DNA of 5,726 nt from Epsilonproteobacteria bacterium 4484_65 (lineage in GTDB: Bacteria > Campylobacterota > Campylobacteria > Campylobacterales > Sulfurovaceae), in contig NATJ01000112.1 in NCBI GenBank assembly GCA_002085305.1, forward strand, positions 1 through 5,726, in the 5' to 3' direction. The first letter of the stretch is position 1; each line of letters opens with the position of its first letter. Below, one piece after another: positions 1 to 5,726 of the stretch. The position numbers were made by a program, and so were the translations under genes. Below the pieces are notes generated by a model that had not been told where the DNA came from, ran no database searches, and saw nothing but the letters and a program-made list of their open reading frames with translations.

Positions 1-680
1 CATTTACCTATGAGCTCAGAGGTTTGTGTATGTGAAAAAGCTTCTTTTATCGCAGTAAAATAGGCTATCCATTCGGATTTTTGATCAAAGACTTCATCTT
101 CATGTTGATTTAAAAGTGAAATAAGCTGTTCAAGTGCTGTTACAACACCCTCCACCTCATCAGGAAAGGCTTGGGCATACGCTATACTTTTATAACCTGT
201 ATCCTCTTTTTTAAGTACTGAATAACATCTGTCACCTACACATCCACTCTCATCTTCATCAAGTATCTTAACACCAACATAATGTACACCCAATATAAGG
301 GAACGGTAAAAAGGTGTTAAAAGCTTCTTCTCCTCTACCCATGTTATAAAGTTTTCATGACGGGTAATGTGCATCGTACTTGCAAAACCATACGCCAACT
401 CTTTTTTCATTACTATCTCTTCTTTAGAACAACCATGCTTCTCCAACACCTGTTCTAACGCATCTTCACGTAAATTTACTATACGCGTAAGTACTGCCAT
501 TTCTGATTCTTTATTTCTAGGTATATCTATGAGAGATAAAAAAGCATCTACTACTTTGTTTGCTCTATCATGTCCTTTTTTTTCATCTAGTAGTTCATAG
601 TATCTATTTAGATTTGCTTGTCTTATTTGCAGCTCATCGTAGATAACTTGTAAGTCTTTCATAAATTGTTGTTTTTGCAT
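1..680 (-). CDS. Putative CiaB-like protein, N-terminal 226 residues (runs off left edge)
   Basis: An open minus-strand frame runs from ATG at 680 to the window edge with no stop in 226 codons, far longer than chance. The protein is soluble, acidic and mostly helical by eye, with no signal peptide or membrane segment. It opens with a charged helical stretch (MQKQQFMKDLQVIYDELQ). Later come FYRSLILGVHYVG (about residues 124-136), GDRCYSVLKKEDTGY (from 149) and EDEVFDQKSEWIAYF. These recall the N-terminal half of the CiaB 'invasion protein' family, about 600 residues long and widespread in Campylobacterota, including free-living species where a role in invasion is unlikely. The family call is from memory, so moderate. 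AAGG lies 10 bases before the ATG, and a weak -10-like TATAGA (minus, 699-704) lies just past the palindrome pair. The protein may be co-transcribed with rdgB. I cannot judge whether it is internally complete. Confidence 0.55.
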   Translation of the reverse strand, partial: MQKQQFMKDLQVIYDELQIRQANLNRYYELLDEKKGHDRANKVVDAFLSLIDIPRNKESEMAVLTRIVNLREDALEQVLEKHGCSKEEIVMKKELAYGFASTMHITRHENFITWVEEKKLLTPFYRSLILGVHYVGVKILDEDESGCVGDRCYSVLKKEDTGYKSIAYAQAFPDEVEGVVTALEQLISLLNQHEDEVFDQKSEWIAYFTAIKEAFSHTQTSELIGK

Positions 681-712
681 TGTACATATACCTTGTATTC
701 TATAATTCTTAC

Positions 713-798
713 GTAGGGTGGATTTATCCACCTTTATTTAATATCTGAAATCAAATTGTGTTTACCATTGTATTAAATGGTGGATAAATCCACCCTAC
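713..798. repeat. Inverted pair of REP-like palindromes with GTAG heads (BIME-like)
   Basis: Bases 713-732 (GTAGGGTGGATTTATCCACC) and 779-798 are perfect reverse complements over 20 bases. Each arm is a GTAG tetranucleotide followed by its own palindrome (stem GGTGGA/TCCACC, loop TTTA or TAAA). This is the architecture of REP sequences mobilised by REP-associated tyrosine transposases. Further inside, 736-743 pairs with 771-778 (8 bases) after a 3-base bulge, leaving a 27-base loop, so the whole 86 bases can fold into one long hairpin. The GTAG heads point outward, as in a two-REP BIME. The right arm gives rdgB its TAG stop. Lying between rdgB and the next minus-strand gene, the hairpin could also end or weaken read-through, but no T-tract follows. 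No transposase gene is in the window. Confidence 0.85.
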
Positions 799-1385
799 AA
801 CCTCTTGAGCATATTGATGATGGGTTTTGCTAACTCTAAAGCTTTACCACGATGTGAAATTCCACTCTTCACATTATCATCTAACTCACCAAGTGTCAAC
901 TCCATTCCACTAGGAATAAACATAGGATCATATCCAAATCCTTTATCTCCTCTGGCTTCATCTATCACATCACCATGCATCCATCCATGCACCACATACT
1001 CACCATACTTAGAGACGATAGCAATAGCTGCAGTATAATATGCAGGTGTAGATTTCAGACCTTTTTCTTTCACCGCATCAATAAGTTTATAAAGATTGTC
1101 TTTATCTGTAACACCAACTCCCGCATATCTAGCAGAGTAGATCCCCGGTGCACCATTCAGTACAGGAAGTGAAATACCACTATCATCGGAAATGACCAGA
1201 TATTCCTCTCCTAACTTCTCATAAATGGTACGTGCCTTAATGAGTGCATTGGCTGCAAAGGTATCACCATCTTCTACGATATCAAACTCACCTAGTAAAT
1301 CAGAAAAAGGCACTACTTCATCTTGACACATCTGTTTAAATTCGCGTAATTTACCTTTATTACCTGTTGCTAAGACTAATTTCAT
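795..1385 (-). CDS. rdgB: XTP/dITP diphosphatase (RdgB/HAM1 family)
   Basis: Cytosolic Mg-dependent pyrophosphatase that hydrolyses non-canonical purine triphosphates (dITP, XTP, dHAPTP) to monophosphates, keeping them out of DNA and RNA. From ATG 1385 it has 196 residues, the normal family length. Visible family motifs are LATGNKGK at the N terminus (triphosphate-binding), ISDDSGI with the catalytic Asp region, [20 protein letters not shown] and the C-terminal SHRGKAL. An in-frame TTG lies one codon upstream (1388). AAAGG ends 7 bases before the TTG and 10 before the ATG, so the TTG start (197 residues) is possible; I prefer ATG because the family usually begins M-K-x-V-L-A-T. The stop codon lies inside the GTAG head of a REP-like palindrome. 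The gene is divergent from the MFS gene, 59 bases apart. It looks intact. Confidence 0.96.
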   Translation of the reverse strand: MKLVLATGNKGKLREFKQMCQDEVVPFSDLLGEFDIVEDGDTFAANALIKARTIYEKLGEEYLVISDDSGISLPVLNGAPGIYSARYAGVGVTDKDNLYKLIDAVKEKGLKSTPAYYTAAIAIVSKYGEYVVHGWMHGDVIDEARGDKGFGYDPMFIPSGMELTLGELDDNVKSGISHRGKALELAKPIINMLKRL

Positions 1386-1444
1386 CAATAGTTAACCTTT
1401 AAGTTATATAATAAGACAAATTTTATCGTATTAAAGGTATTACC
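1386..1444. promoter_or_regulatory. Divergent promoter region, rdgB / MFS gene
   Basis: This short AT-rich gap must carry the start signals for both divergent genes. For the plus-strand gene, TATAAT at 1407-1412 would start transcription near 1419, and the ribosome site AAAGG (1433-1437) lies 7 bases before ATG 1445. For rdgB, a minus-strand TAAAAT at 1420-1425 is the best -10 candidate, and AAAGG (1396-1400) is its ribosome site. No -35 box is evident, which is usual for the main sigma factor in Campylobacterota. No operator palindrome was seen. The boxes are assigned by eye. Confidence 0.5.
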
Positions 1445-2636
1445 ATGATTAAACAGATCATGCCACTTAGCCTCATTGTGGCTCTTAGATTTTTCGGACT
1501 CTTCATTGTCCTTCCTGTACTCTCCATATATGCACTTGAGATGGAAGGTGCTACACCATTCCTTGCCGGCCTGGTTGTCGGTGGATATGCACTGACACAA
1601 GCTGCTACAAGGTGCCGGAGCTATCGGTTCTGTGGTCTCTGCAATGATCGCTGACCTTGTAAAAGAAGAGCAACGTGCTCACGCTATGGCTATCATGGGT
1701 GGGACGATTGCACTGAGTTTTGCTGCTGCGATGATCATAGCCCCTATCGTTGGGGGTCACTGGGGAATAGATAAACTCTTCTGGCTCACAGCTGTACTTT
1801 CAGTCATGGCGATAGGTATTTTATTTACTGCTGTACCTAAACCACCAAAAATCGTTCACAGCTACGCAGAAGAAGAGTCCAAGATGATGGAAGTTTTTAA
1901 AGATAAGTCACTGACTCGTATGTACATCACTTTCCTTTTCCACTCTTCTATTATGACCATGGCTTTTTTCATCATCCCTATGGTCATGACACAATCACTT
2001 GCAGAAGGTGGTTTTGGATGGGAAAAAGCAGAACTTTGGAAAGTCTATCTTCCAGCAATGGTATTTGGACTTATCTCCATGGGGCCTGCTGCTGTATTTG
2101 GAGAAAAATACGGTAAAGGACGACAAGTATTTATGATCTCAGTTGCAGTTATTTTTCTAGGGTTTATCGCCATGGGATTTGCTACTACACCATGGGTTTT
2201 CATTACAGGTGTTGTACTTTTCTTTATAGGGTTCAATATGTTTGAGCCACTTCTACAAAGTTTTGTAGCTAAGTTTGCCAAAGTACACCAAAAAGGTGCA
2301 GCTCTTGGTGTAGCCAATACTTTTGCTTATGTAGGTATCTTCTTTGGAGGACTTCTTGCAGGTTGGCTTATGCAGCACTATGACAGAGGTACACTTGCCA
2401 TAGTTGTAGCCGTTATTTCTATAGCATGGTTTATCTGGGTAGCAACCATGCCAAACCCAAATAACAGAGGAAACGTTTACTTACCACTTGATATTTTTGA
2501 CAGGGAGCGTGTAGCAGGACTTACAAGCCATGAAGCCATCGTTGAGAGTTATGTCAATGAAACAGAAAATATCGCTGTAGTGAAGTATGAAAAAGAGATG
2601 ATAGATGAAGATGAGATCAGAGGGATGTTGAGTTAG
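1445..2636 (+). pseudogene. YajR-like MFS exporter, broken by internal deletion and frameshift
   Basis: The first reading frame (1445-1654) starts well, with a good ribosome site. Residues 1-53 give TM1 and part of TM2, ending GGYALTQA, and then turn to unrelated sequence and stop. The transporter resumes in another frame at about 1608 (QGAGAIGSVVSAM) and stays open to 2636, with TM4-TM12 features such as LWKVYLPAM, a conserved YajR-type segment. Against E. coli YajR, recalled from memory, about 48 residues between LTQA and QGSGAIA are replaced here by 4 bases: a net loss near 140 bases, not a multiple of three. The missing part covers the end of TM2, the TM2-TM3 loop with motif A (G-x-L-S-D-R-x-G-R-K), TM3 and the motif B Arg. 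The C-terminal tail (about 2464-2633) resembles the cytoplasmic YAM domain of YajR. As written, no working transporter can be made. A sequencing or assembly fault is the alternative. Confidence 0.85.
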
Positions 2637-2656
2637 TTTCGACTAGGCTCAACTAC
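2628..2656 (-). repeat. GTAG-headed REP-like palindrome overlapping the MFS stop codon
   Basis: On the minus strand GTAG (2656-2653) is followed at once by a hairpin. TTGAG (2652-2648) pairs with CTCAA (2632-2628), and CTAG (2646-2643) pairs with CTAA (2636-2633) using one wobble; there is one bulged base (2647) and a 6-base loop. The head-then-palindrome layout matches REP sequences, though the palindrome differs from the one at 713-798. The last codons and TAG stop of the MFS gene lie within it. No T-tract follows, so it is not a classical terminator. Confidence 0.5.
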
Positions 2657-2660
2657 CTGC

Positions 2661-2838
2661 TCTCGTTACGTCTTTTTGAGGCGTAATGCATACTTCAATT
2701 TAATATGTTTTTCTGTATTTGTCCATCGCTAGATGGTTTATAAATTTAATATGCTTGATTTCCATCTAGCGATGGATTTGAGGTTAATCTGTAATTTGTA
2801 GTGATGTATGCGTTACACCTTACAAAGGTGTAACGAGA
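2661..2838. repeat. Outer inverted pair of hairpins (arms 2661-2693 and 2806-2838)
   Basis: The two 33-base arms are inverted copies, identical at 27 of 33 positions. Each folds on itself: 2664-2674 with 2678-2688 (11 pairs, three of them G-T) and 2811-2821 with 2825-2835 (11 perfect pairs). Five of the six differences fall in the stem and all keep the pairing: one double change (G-C to A-T) and three wobble changes. The sixth is in the loop. Shared flanks are TCTC on one side and GCATAC on the other. The pair encloses a second inverted hairpin pair (2722-2776), with nearly equal spacers of 28 and 29 bases. This fills the gap between the convergent MFS and tkt genes. It resembles a BIME or a small MITE; no transposase is nearby. 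Confidence 0.75.
2722..2776. repeat. Inner inverted pair of CCATC/GATGG hairpins
   Basis: Bases 2722-2736 (TCCATCGCTAGATGG) and 2762-2776 (CCATCTAGCGATGGA) are perfect reverse complements over 15 bases, separated by 25 AT-rich bases. Each arm is also a small hairpin, CCATC and GATGG around a 4-base loop (GCTA or TAGC). The opposite loop orientation shows the arms are inverted rather than tandem copies. The pair could fold as one 15-bp stem or as two 5-bp stems. Confidence 0.75.
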
Positions 2839-2851
2839 AGAGATGCAAAGA

Positions 2852-4840
2852 CTATATTTCACACTCTCCCAAATCTACTTCTCTATACTCCACATCCATC
2901 AACTTACATGCACGTTTCATAATACCCTCTTTGGTAAATCCAAACTTCTCAAAGAGCAAGTCTGCCGGTGCTGATGCTCCGAAGCTTTCCATACCCAGTA
3001 CGTCATCTGCATAACGGTAGAACTCCTGAGCTGTAGCTGCTTCTACTGCCAAGACTTTTGTATTAGGGTCAACTACTGTTGCTTTGTACTCTGCATCTTG
3101 CTCGTTGAAGAGGTCAAGACATGGAACTGAAACTACGTTTGCTTTGATGCCTAGTGGTGCAAGATAACATGCTGCTTTAAGACAAGGCATAAGCTCTGAA
3201 CCTGAAGCCATCAGTGTAAAGTTAGCATCTTTTCTTTTTTTAACGATGTAGGCACCTTTGCTTACTTCACCAAAGTCTCTTTTTGGTTTAAGTGTTTTAA
3301 GTTTTTGACGTGAAAGTACAAAACCGTGTGGTGCCTGCATCTCTAACGCTGTTCTCCATGCTTCTACATTTTCCGTTGCATCTGCCGGTCTCCATACATA
3401 GAAGTTCGGCAGTGCTCTAAACTGGCTTATGTGTTCGATAGGCTCATGCGTAGGACCATCTTCCCCTACACCGATACTATCATGCGTCCATACAAAGAAA
3501 TTTTGAATGCTTGTAAGTGCTGCTATACGTGCTGATGGTTTCAAGTAGTCAGAGAAAACAAAGAACGTTGCATTGAAAGGCATGGTCGTACCGTAAAGTG
3601 CCATGGCATTAGTAATAGCAGCCATAGAGTGCTCTCTAATACCAAAATGGATGTTTTTCCCTTTAGGAAAATCACCCATATCTTTAAGCTCTGTCTTGTT
3701 CGATGGCGCAAGGTCTGCTGAACCGCCAAGGAAAGAAGGAATAGCCTTTGCTATAGCATTAAGGATCTTACCGTTTGAATCTCTTGTTGCCACTGCCGGG
3801 TCATTAGAGAAGTCCGGATACTCGATCGCTGAAAAATCAGGATTCAACAATCTTGCCAATGCTTCATTCTGTTCGATAAGCGGCGCTTCTTTCTGTCTGT
3901 GTATCCACTCTTTTTCTGCAAGATCTCCCTCTTCCAAAGCACATCTGAATCTTACTAAAACATCTTCGGGAATTTGAAAAGTCGCCTCTGGATCAAAGCC
4001 CTCTTTTACTTTTGACTCAGCAATGATCTTATCACCAAGAGGTGCACCATGTGTATCATGTGTGCCTTCTAATTCCATAGCACCTTTACCGATAATAGTA
4101 TTTGCAATGATAATAGTAGGTTTTGTAGCAGACTTTACATCTTCTAATGCTTTTTCAATATCATCATAACAGTGACCATTGATCTTCACTACATTCCAGT
4201 TTTGAGCTTCAAAACGCTTCTCTACATCTTCAGACCATGCAATGCTTGTATCACCCTCTATCGTAATATGATTTGAATCATAAATCAGCACCATATCTTT
4301 AAGTCCTAAGTGTCCAGCCAATGCACAAGCTTCATACGAAATACCCTCTTGCAAGTCGCCATCTCCACAAAGACAATATACTTTATGGTCTATAAGTTCA
4401 CAAGTCTCAGAGTTTACTTGGTTTGCAGTATAAGCTTCCGCCATGGCAAAACCAACAGCATTTGCGATACCCTGACCTAAAGGACCTGTGGTTATCTCTA
4501 TACCATCTGTGTGACCATACTCAGGGTGACCCGGTGTTTTGGAGTCAAGTTGACGGAAATCTTTCAAGTCGTCAAGACTGACATCATAGCCCCAAAGATG
4601 TAAAAGGGAATAGATAAGTGAAGAAGCATGACCTCCGGAGAAAACCAAACGGTCACGGTTAAGCCATTTTGGGTTTTTCGGGTTGTGACTCAGTTTTTCA
4701 GAAAGCACTACTGCGATATCTGCAAGACCCATCGGTGCACCCGGGTGTCCTGAGTTTGCTTTTTGTACCATATCGGCAGCTAAAAATCTGATAGTGTTTG
4801 CCATCTTTTTACGCATTGTATTTTGCTCTGTCATTGCCAT
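2852..4840 (-). CDS. tkt: Transketolase
   Basis: Cytosolic thiamine-diphosphate enzyme moving two-carbon units between sugar phosphates in the non-oxidative pentose phosphate pathway, supplying ribose-5-phosphate and erythrose-4-phosphate. It is 662 residues long, matching full-length bacterial transketolases (E. coli TktA 663), and appears complete. N-terminal half: KANSGHPGAPMG (His32), SGGHAS (His71), TPGHPE (102-107), TTGPLGQG (117-124), and the ThDP/metal motif GDGDLQEG (159-166) with the DSN segment (188-190). GTHDTHGAPLG follows near 260. The pyrimidine-binding domain carries GIREHSM (catalytic Glu) and DSIGVGEDGPTHEP (phosphate and substrate contacts), then the C-terminal domain. ATG 4840 is chosen because AAAGGA lies 9 bases upstream; the Met two codons later is possible. 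The start is 2 bases past the ispA stop (TAACAATG), so translation is probably coupled. I recall the same ispA-tkt adjacency in Campylobacter jejuni. Confidence 0.98.
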   Translation of the reverse strand: MAMTEQNTMRKKMANTIRFLAADMVQKANSGHPGAPMGLADIAVVLSEKLSHNPKNPKWLNRDRLVFSGGHASSLIYSLLHLWGYDVSLDDLKDFRQLDSKTPGHPEYGHTDGIEITTGPLGQGIANAVGFAMAEAYTANQVNSETCELIDHKVYCLCGDGDLQEGISYEACALAGHLGLKDMVLIYDSNHITIEGDTSIAWSEDVEKRFEAQNWNVVKINGHCYDDIEKALEDVKSATKPTIIIANTIIGKGAMELEGTHDTHGAPLGDKIIAESKVKEGFDPEATFQIPEDVLVRFRCALEEGDLAEKEWIHRQKEAPLIEQNEALARLLNPDFSAIEYPDFSNDPAVATRDSNGKILNAIAKAIPSFLGGSADLAPSNKTELKDMGDFPKGKNIHFGIREHSMAAITNAMALYGTTMPFNATFFVFSDYLKPSARIAALTSIQNFFVWTHDSIGVGEDGPTHEPIEHISQFRALPNFYVWRPADATENVEAWRTALEMQAPHGFVLSRQKLKTLKPKRDFGEVSKGAYIVKKRKDANFTLMASGSELMPCLKAACYLAPLGIKANVVSVPCLDLFNEQDAEYKATVVDPNTKVLAVEAATAQEFYRYADDVLGMESFGASAPADLLFEKFGFTKEGIMKRACKLMDVEYREVDLGECEI

Positions 4841-4842
4841 TG

Positions 4843-5472
4843 TTATTGATCCTTTGTGTGTCTGTATAAGTATTTGTTCATTAAGGGTTGTAAAGCTGTT
4901 TGTAACTTCTCATCGAAGTCTTCAAATCGTCTTTGTAAATCTTTTGCAAGTGCATCTGCCTGAGCGACAGTTTCATCTAGTCCTAAAAGATTGACAAAGC
5001 TATTTTTATCTGCATCATTTCCAGTGGTTTTACCCGCTTCTTCTTCACTCTGTGTCTCATCTATAATATCATCTTGTATTTGAAATAACAATCCCAAGTC
5101 TATACCAAAAGCATACAGTTCATCTTGAATTTTTTTATCAAGCCCTACGATCACTGCACCCATTTGCAAAGATACCGCGATAAGCTTGGCTGTTTTATTC
5201 GTATGCAATGTTTTTATCTGCTCAAGGTCAAGCGGCTTGTTCTCAAAATAACAATCAATAGCTTGCCCAAGTACCATACCACGACTGAATGCCACAGGCA
5301 AAGAAGAGTTATAAAGCATAGGTTCATACGCATCTACGATACTGAGAAGCAGCATAGGACGAAAACGTTTTCCTCCAGCCTCAAGCATCACTCCTAAGGC
5401 ATCTTCATAAATAGGGTGAAAACTTGGTACTTTTGGCAAGTTCTCTGTGAGGTATGTCTCAAATCTTTGCAT
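4843..5472 (-). CDS. ispA: Polyprenyl (farnesyl/geranylgeranyl) diphosphate synthase with internal in-frame loss
   Basis: Trans-prenyltransferase family, which condenses isopentenyl diphosphate with allylic diphosphates to make FPP or GGPP for undecaprenyl phosphate and quinone side chains. The open frame is only 209 residues, whereas the family usually has 280-300. Present are GGKRFRP (33-39, IPP-binding), GQAID (69-73), HTNKT (90-94) and the second Asp-rich motif in FQIQDDIID (130-138). Missing is everything between LPVA (58-61) and SRGMVLG (63-69). Against E. coli IspA, recalled from memory, about 77 residues are gone, including the first Asp-rich motif (DDLPAMDD) and its RRG partner, which bind Mg and the allylic substrate. 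Restoring them would give about 286 residues. As written the enzyme should be inactive. The junction is near 5278-5292, and the frame is kept. ATG 5472 has AAGAG 5 bases upstream. First gene of the ispA-tkt operon. Confidence 0.9.
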   Translation of the reverse strand: MQRFETYLTENLPKVPSFHPIYEDALGVMLEAGGKRFRPMLLLSIVDAYEPMLYNSSLPVAFSRGMVLGQAIDCYFENKPLDLEQIKTLHTNKTAKLIAVSLQMGAVIVGLDKKIQDELYAFGIDLGLLFQIQDDIIDETQSEEEAGKTTGNDADKNSFVNLLGLDETVAQADALAKDLQRRFEDFDEKLQTALQPLMNKYLYRHTKDQ

Positions 5473-5530
5473 TTAGTCTCTTGAATAAAATTATTGGTAG
5501 AATTATATCGAATTAGGCTAAAATAAGCGT
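5473..5530. promoter_or_regulatory. Divergent promoter region, ispA-tkt operon / membrane protein
   Basis: On the minus strand a perfect TATAAT (5507-5502) lies 29 bases before the ispA ATG and would start transcription near 5495, giving a short leader with AAGAG before the start. No -35 match is seen. For the plus strand, TTGAAT (5481-5486) and TTATAT (5503-5508), 16 bases apart, form a weaker candidate overlapping the ispA -10. A TAAAAT at 5519-5524 would give an almost leaderless mRNA. Confidence 0.5.
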
Positions 5531-5726
5531 ATGGAAAAAGAAACAATATTTACACTTATTACTTGGACAAAACGACTTCTTGGGCTTATCGCAGTATTAC
5601 TTTGGATATATGTCATTTTTACCATCTCACAATCACCCGCTTCTTTTATGGGACAGGCACCTTACTGTATGGCAAGTACCATGTTGATCTTTGGTATTTT
5701 AACCGCTGTACATAAAGGGTTGGATT
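5531..5726 (+). CDS. Unknown small membrane protein, N-terminal part (runs off right edge)
   Basis: An open frame of 65 codons runs from ATG 5531 to the window edge. I do not recognise the family. After a short polar start (MEKETIFTLITWTKR), residues about 16-34 form a hydrophobic helix (LLGLIAVLLWIYVIFTIS). Then comes a loop with SPASFMGQAPYC, and a second hydrophobic stretch at about 46-61 (MASTMLIFGILTAVH). Two basic residues before the first helix suggest a cytoplasmic N terminus. No strong ribosome site precedes the ATG, so the start is less certain than the reading frame. The gene is divergent from the ispA-tkt operon, 58 bases apart, and its position gives no firm clue to function. Confidence 0.6.
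   Translation, partial: MEKETIFTLITWTKRLLGLIAVLLWIYVIFTISQSPASFMGQAPYCMASTMLIFGILTAVHKGLD

Noticed and set aside
367..600. Plus-strand frame of 77 codons
   Set aside because: It is antisense to the 226-codon minus-strand frame with the CiaB-like character; the low-complexity Ser/Phe end is typical of a shadow.
713..798. Complete insertion sequence or integron-type attachment site
   Set aside because: Only 86 bases, with no room for a transposase, no clear target duplication and no integrase gene in the window.
1385..1600. Minus-strand frame of 71 codons
   Set aside because: It is antisense to the conserved start of the MFS gene and overlaps the divergent promoter; its protein has no recognisable character.
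2045..2317. Minus-strand frame of 90 codons
   Set aside because: It is antisense to well-conserved MFS helices; no motif or ribosome site supports it.
1632..2636. A separate 334-residue transporter starting at GTG 1632
   Set aside because: The start lies inside conserved TM4 sequence (GAGAIGS-V), there is no ribosome site, and the first three helices would be missing. It is the downstream part of a broken gene.
2811..2835. Intrinsic terminator for tkt (perfect 11-bp hairpin)
   Set aside because: On the tkt strand the bases after the hairpin (CATACATCACTAC) are not a T-tract. The inverted partner at 2664-2688 points to a repeat, although some termination is still possible.
2661..2838. CRISPR array
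   Set aside because: The repeats are inverted and of two different sequences, with no regular series of direct repeats and spacers and no cas genes.
3603..3977. Plus-strand frame of 124 codons
   Set aside because: It lies wholly antisense to the conserved middle of tkt and is a by-product of that gene's codon pattern.

Overview
The window looks like chromosomal DNA from a member of the Campylobacterota, most like Sulfurovum or Sulfurimonas. This is judged from protein character, from AT-rich intergenic DNA with TATAAT-type -10 boxes, and from an ispA-tkt gene pair; no database search was run. The content is mostly housekeeping: nucleotide-pool cleaning (rdgB), a YajR-like MFS exporter, isoprenoid chain synthesis (ispA) and the pentose phosphate/carbon-fixation enzyme transketolase (tkt).

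Layout, left to right. Bases 1-680 (minus) hold the N-terminal 226 residues of a protein that resembles CiaB of Campylobacterota and runs off the left edge. Bases 713-798 hold a pair of inverted REP-like palindromes with GTAG heads, one of which supplies the stop codon of rdgB (minus, 795-1385). A 59-base divergent promoter region separates rdgB from a plus-strand MFS gene (1445-2636) that is broken by an internal deletion and frameshift. Between the convergent MFS and tkt genes lie about 200 bases packed with palindromes: a GTAG-headed one on the MFS stop codon, then a symmetric nest of two inverted hairpin pairs. tkt (minus, 2852-4840) lies 2 bases downstream of ispA (minus, 4843-5472), so the two form an operon, probably driven from a TATAAT box at 5502-5507. 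Bases 5531-5726 begin a plus-strand membrane protein that runs off the right edge.

The two points most worth attention are these. (1) Two genes in the same 6 kb appear to have lost an internal segment: the MFS gene lacks about 140 bases (out of frame, removing motif A), and ispA lacks about 77 codons (in frame, removing the first Asp-rich motif). Since ispA function is normally essential, either the assembly is faulty or the cell has a second prenyl synthase. (2) The intergenic DNA carries several palindrome families in inverted-pair arrangement, one with base changes that preserve pairing. I saw no defence system, CRISPR array, transposase gene, tRNA or rRNA, and no clear new biological system beyond these palindromic elements.
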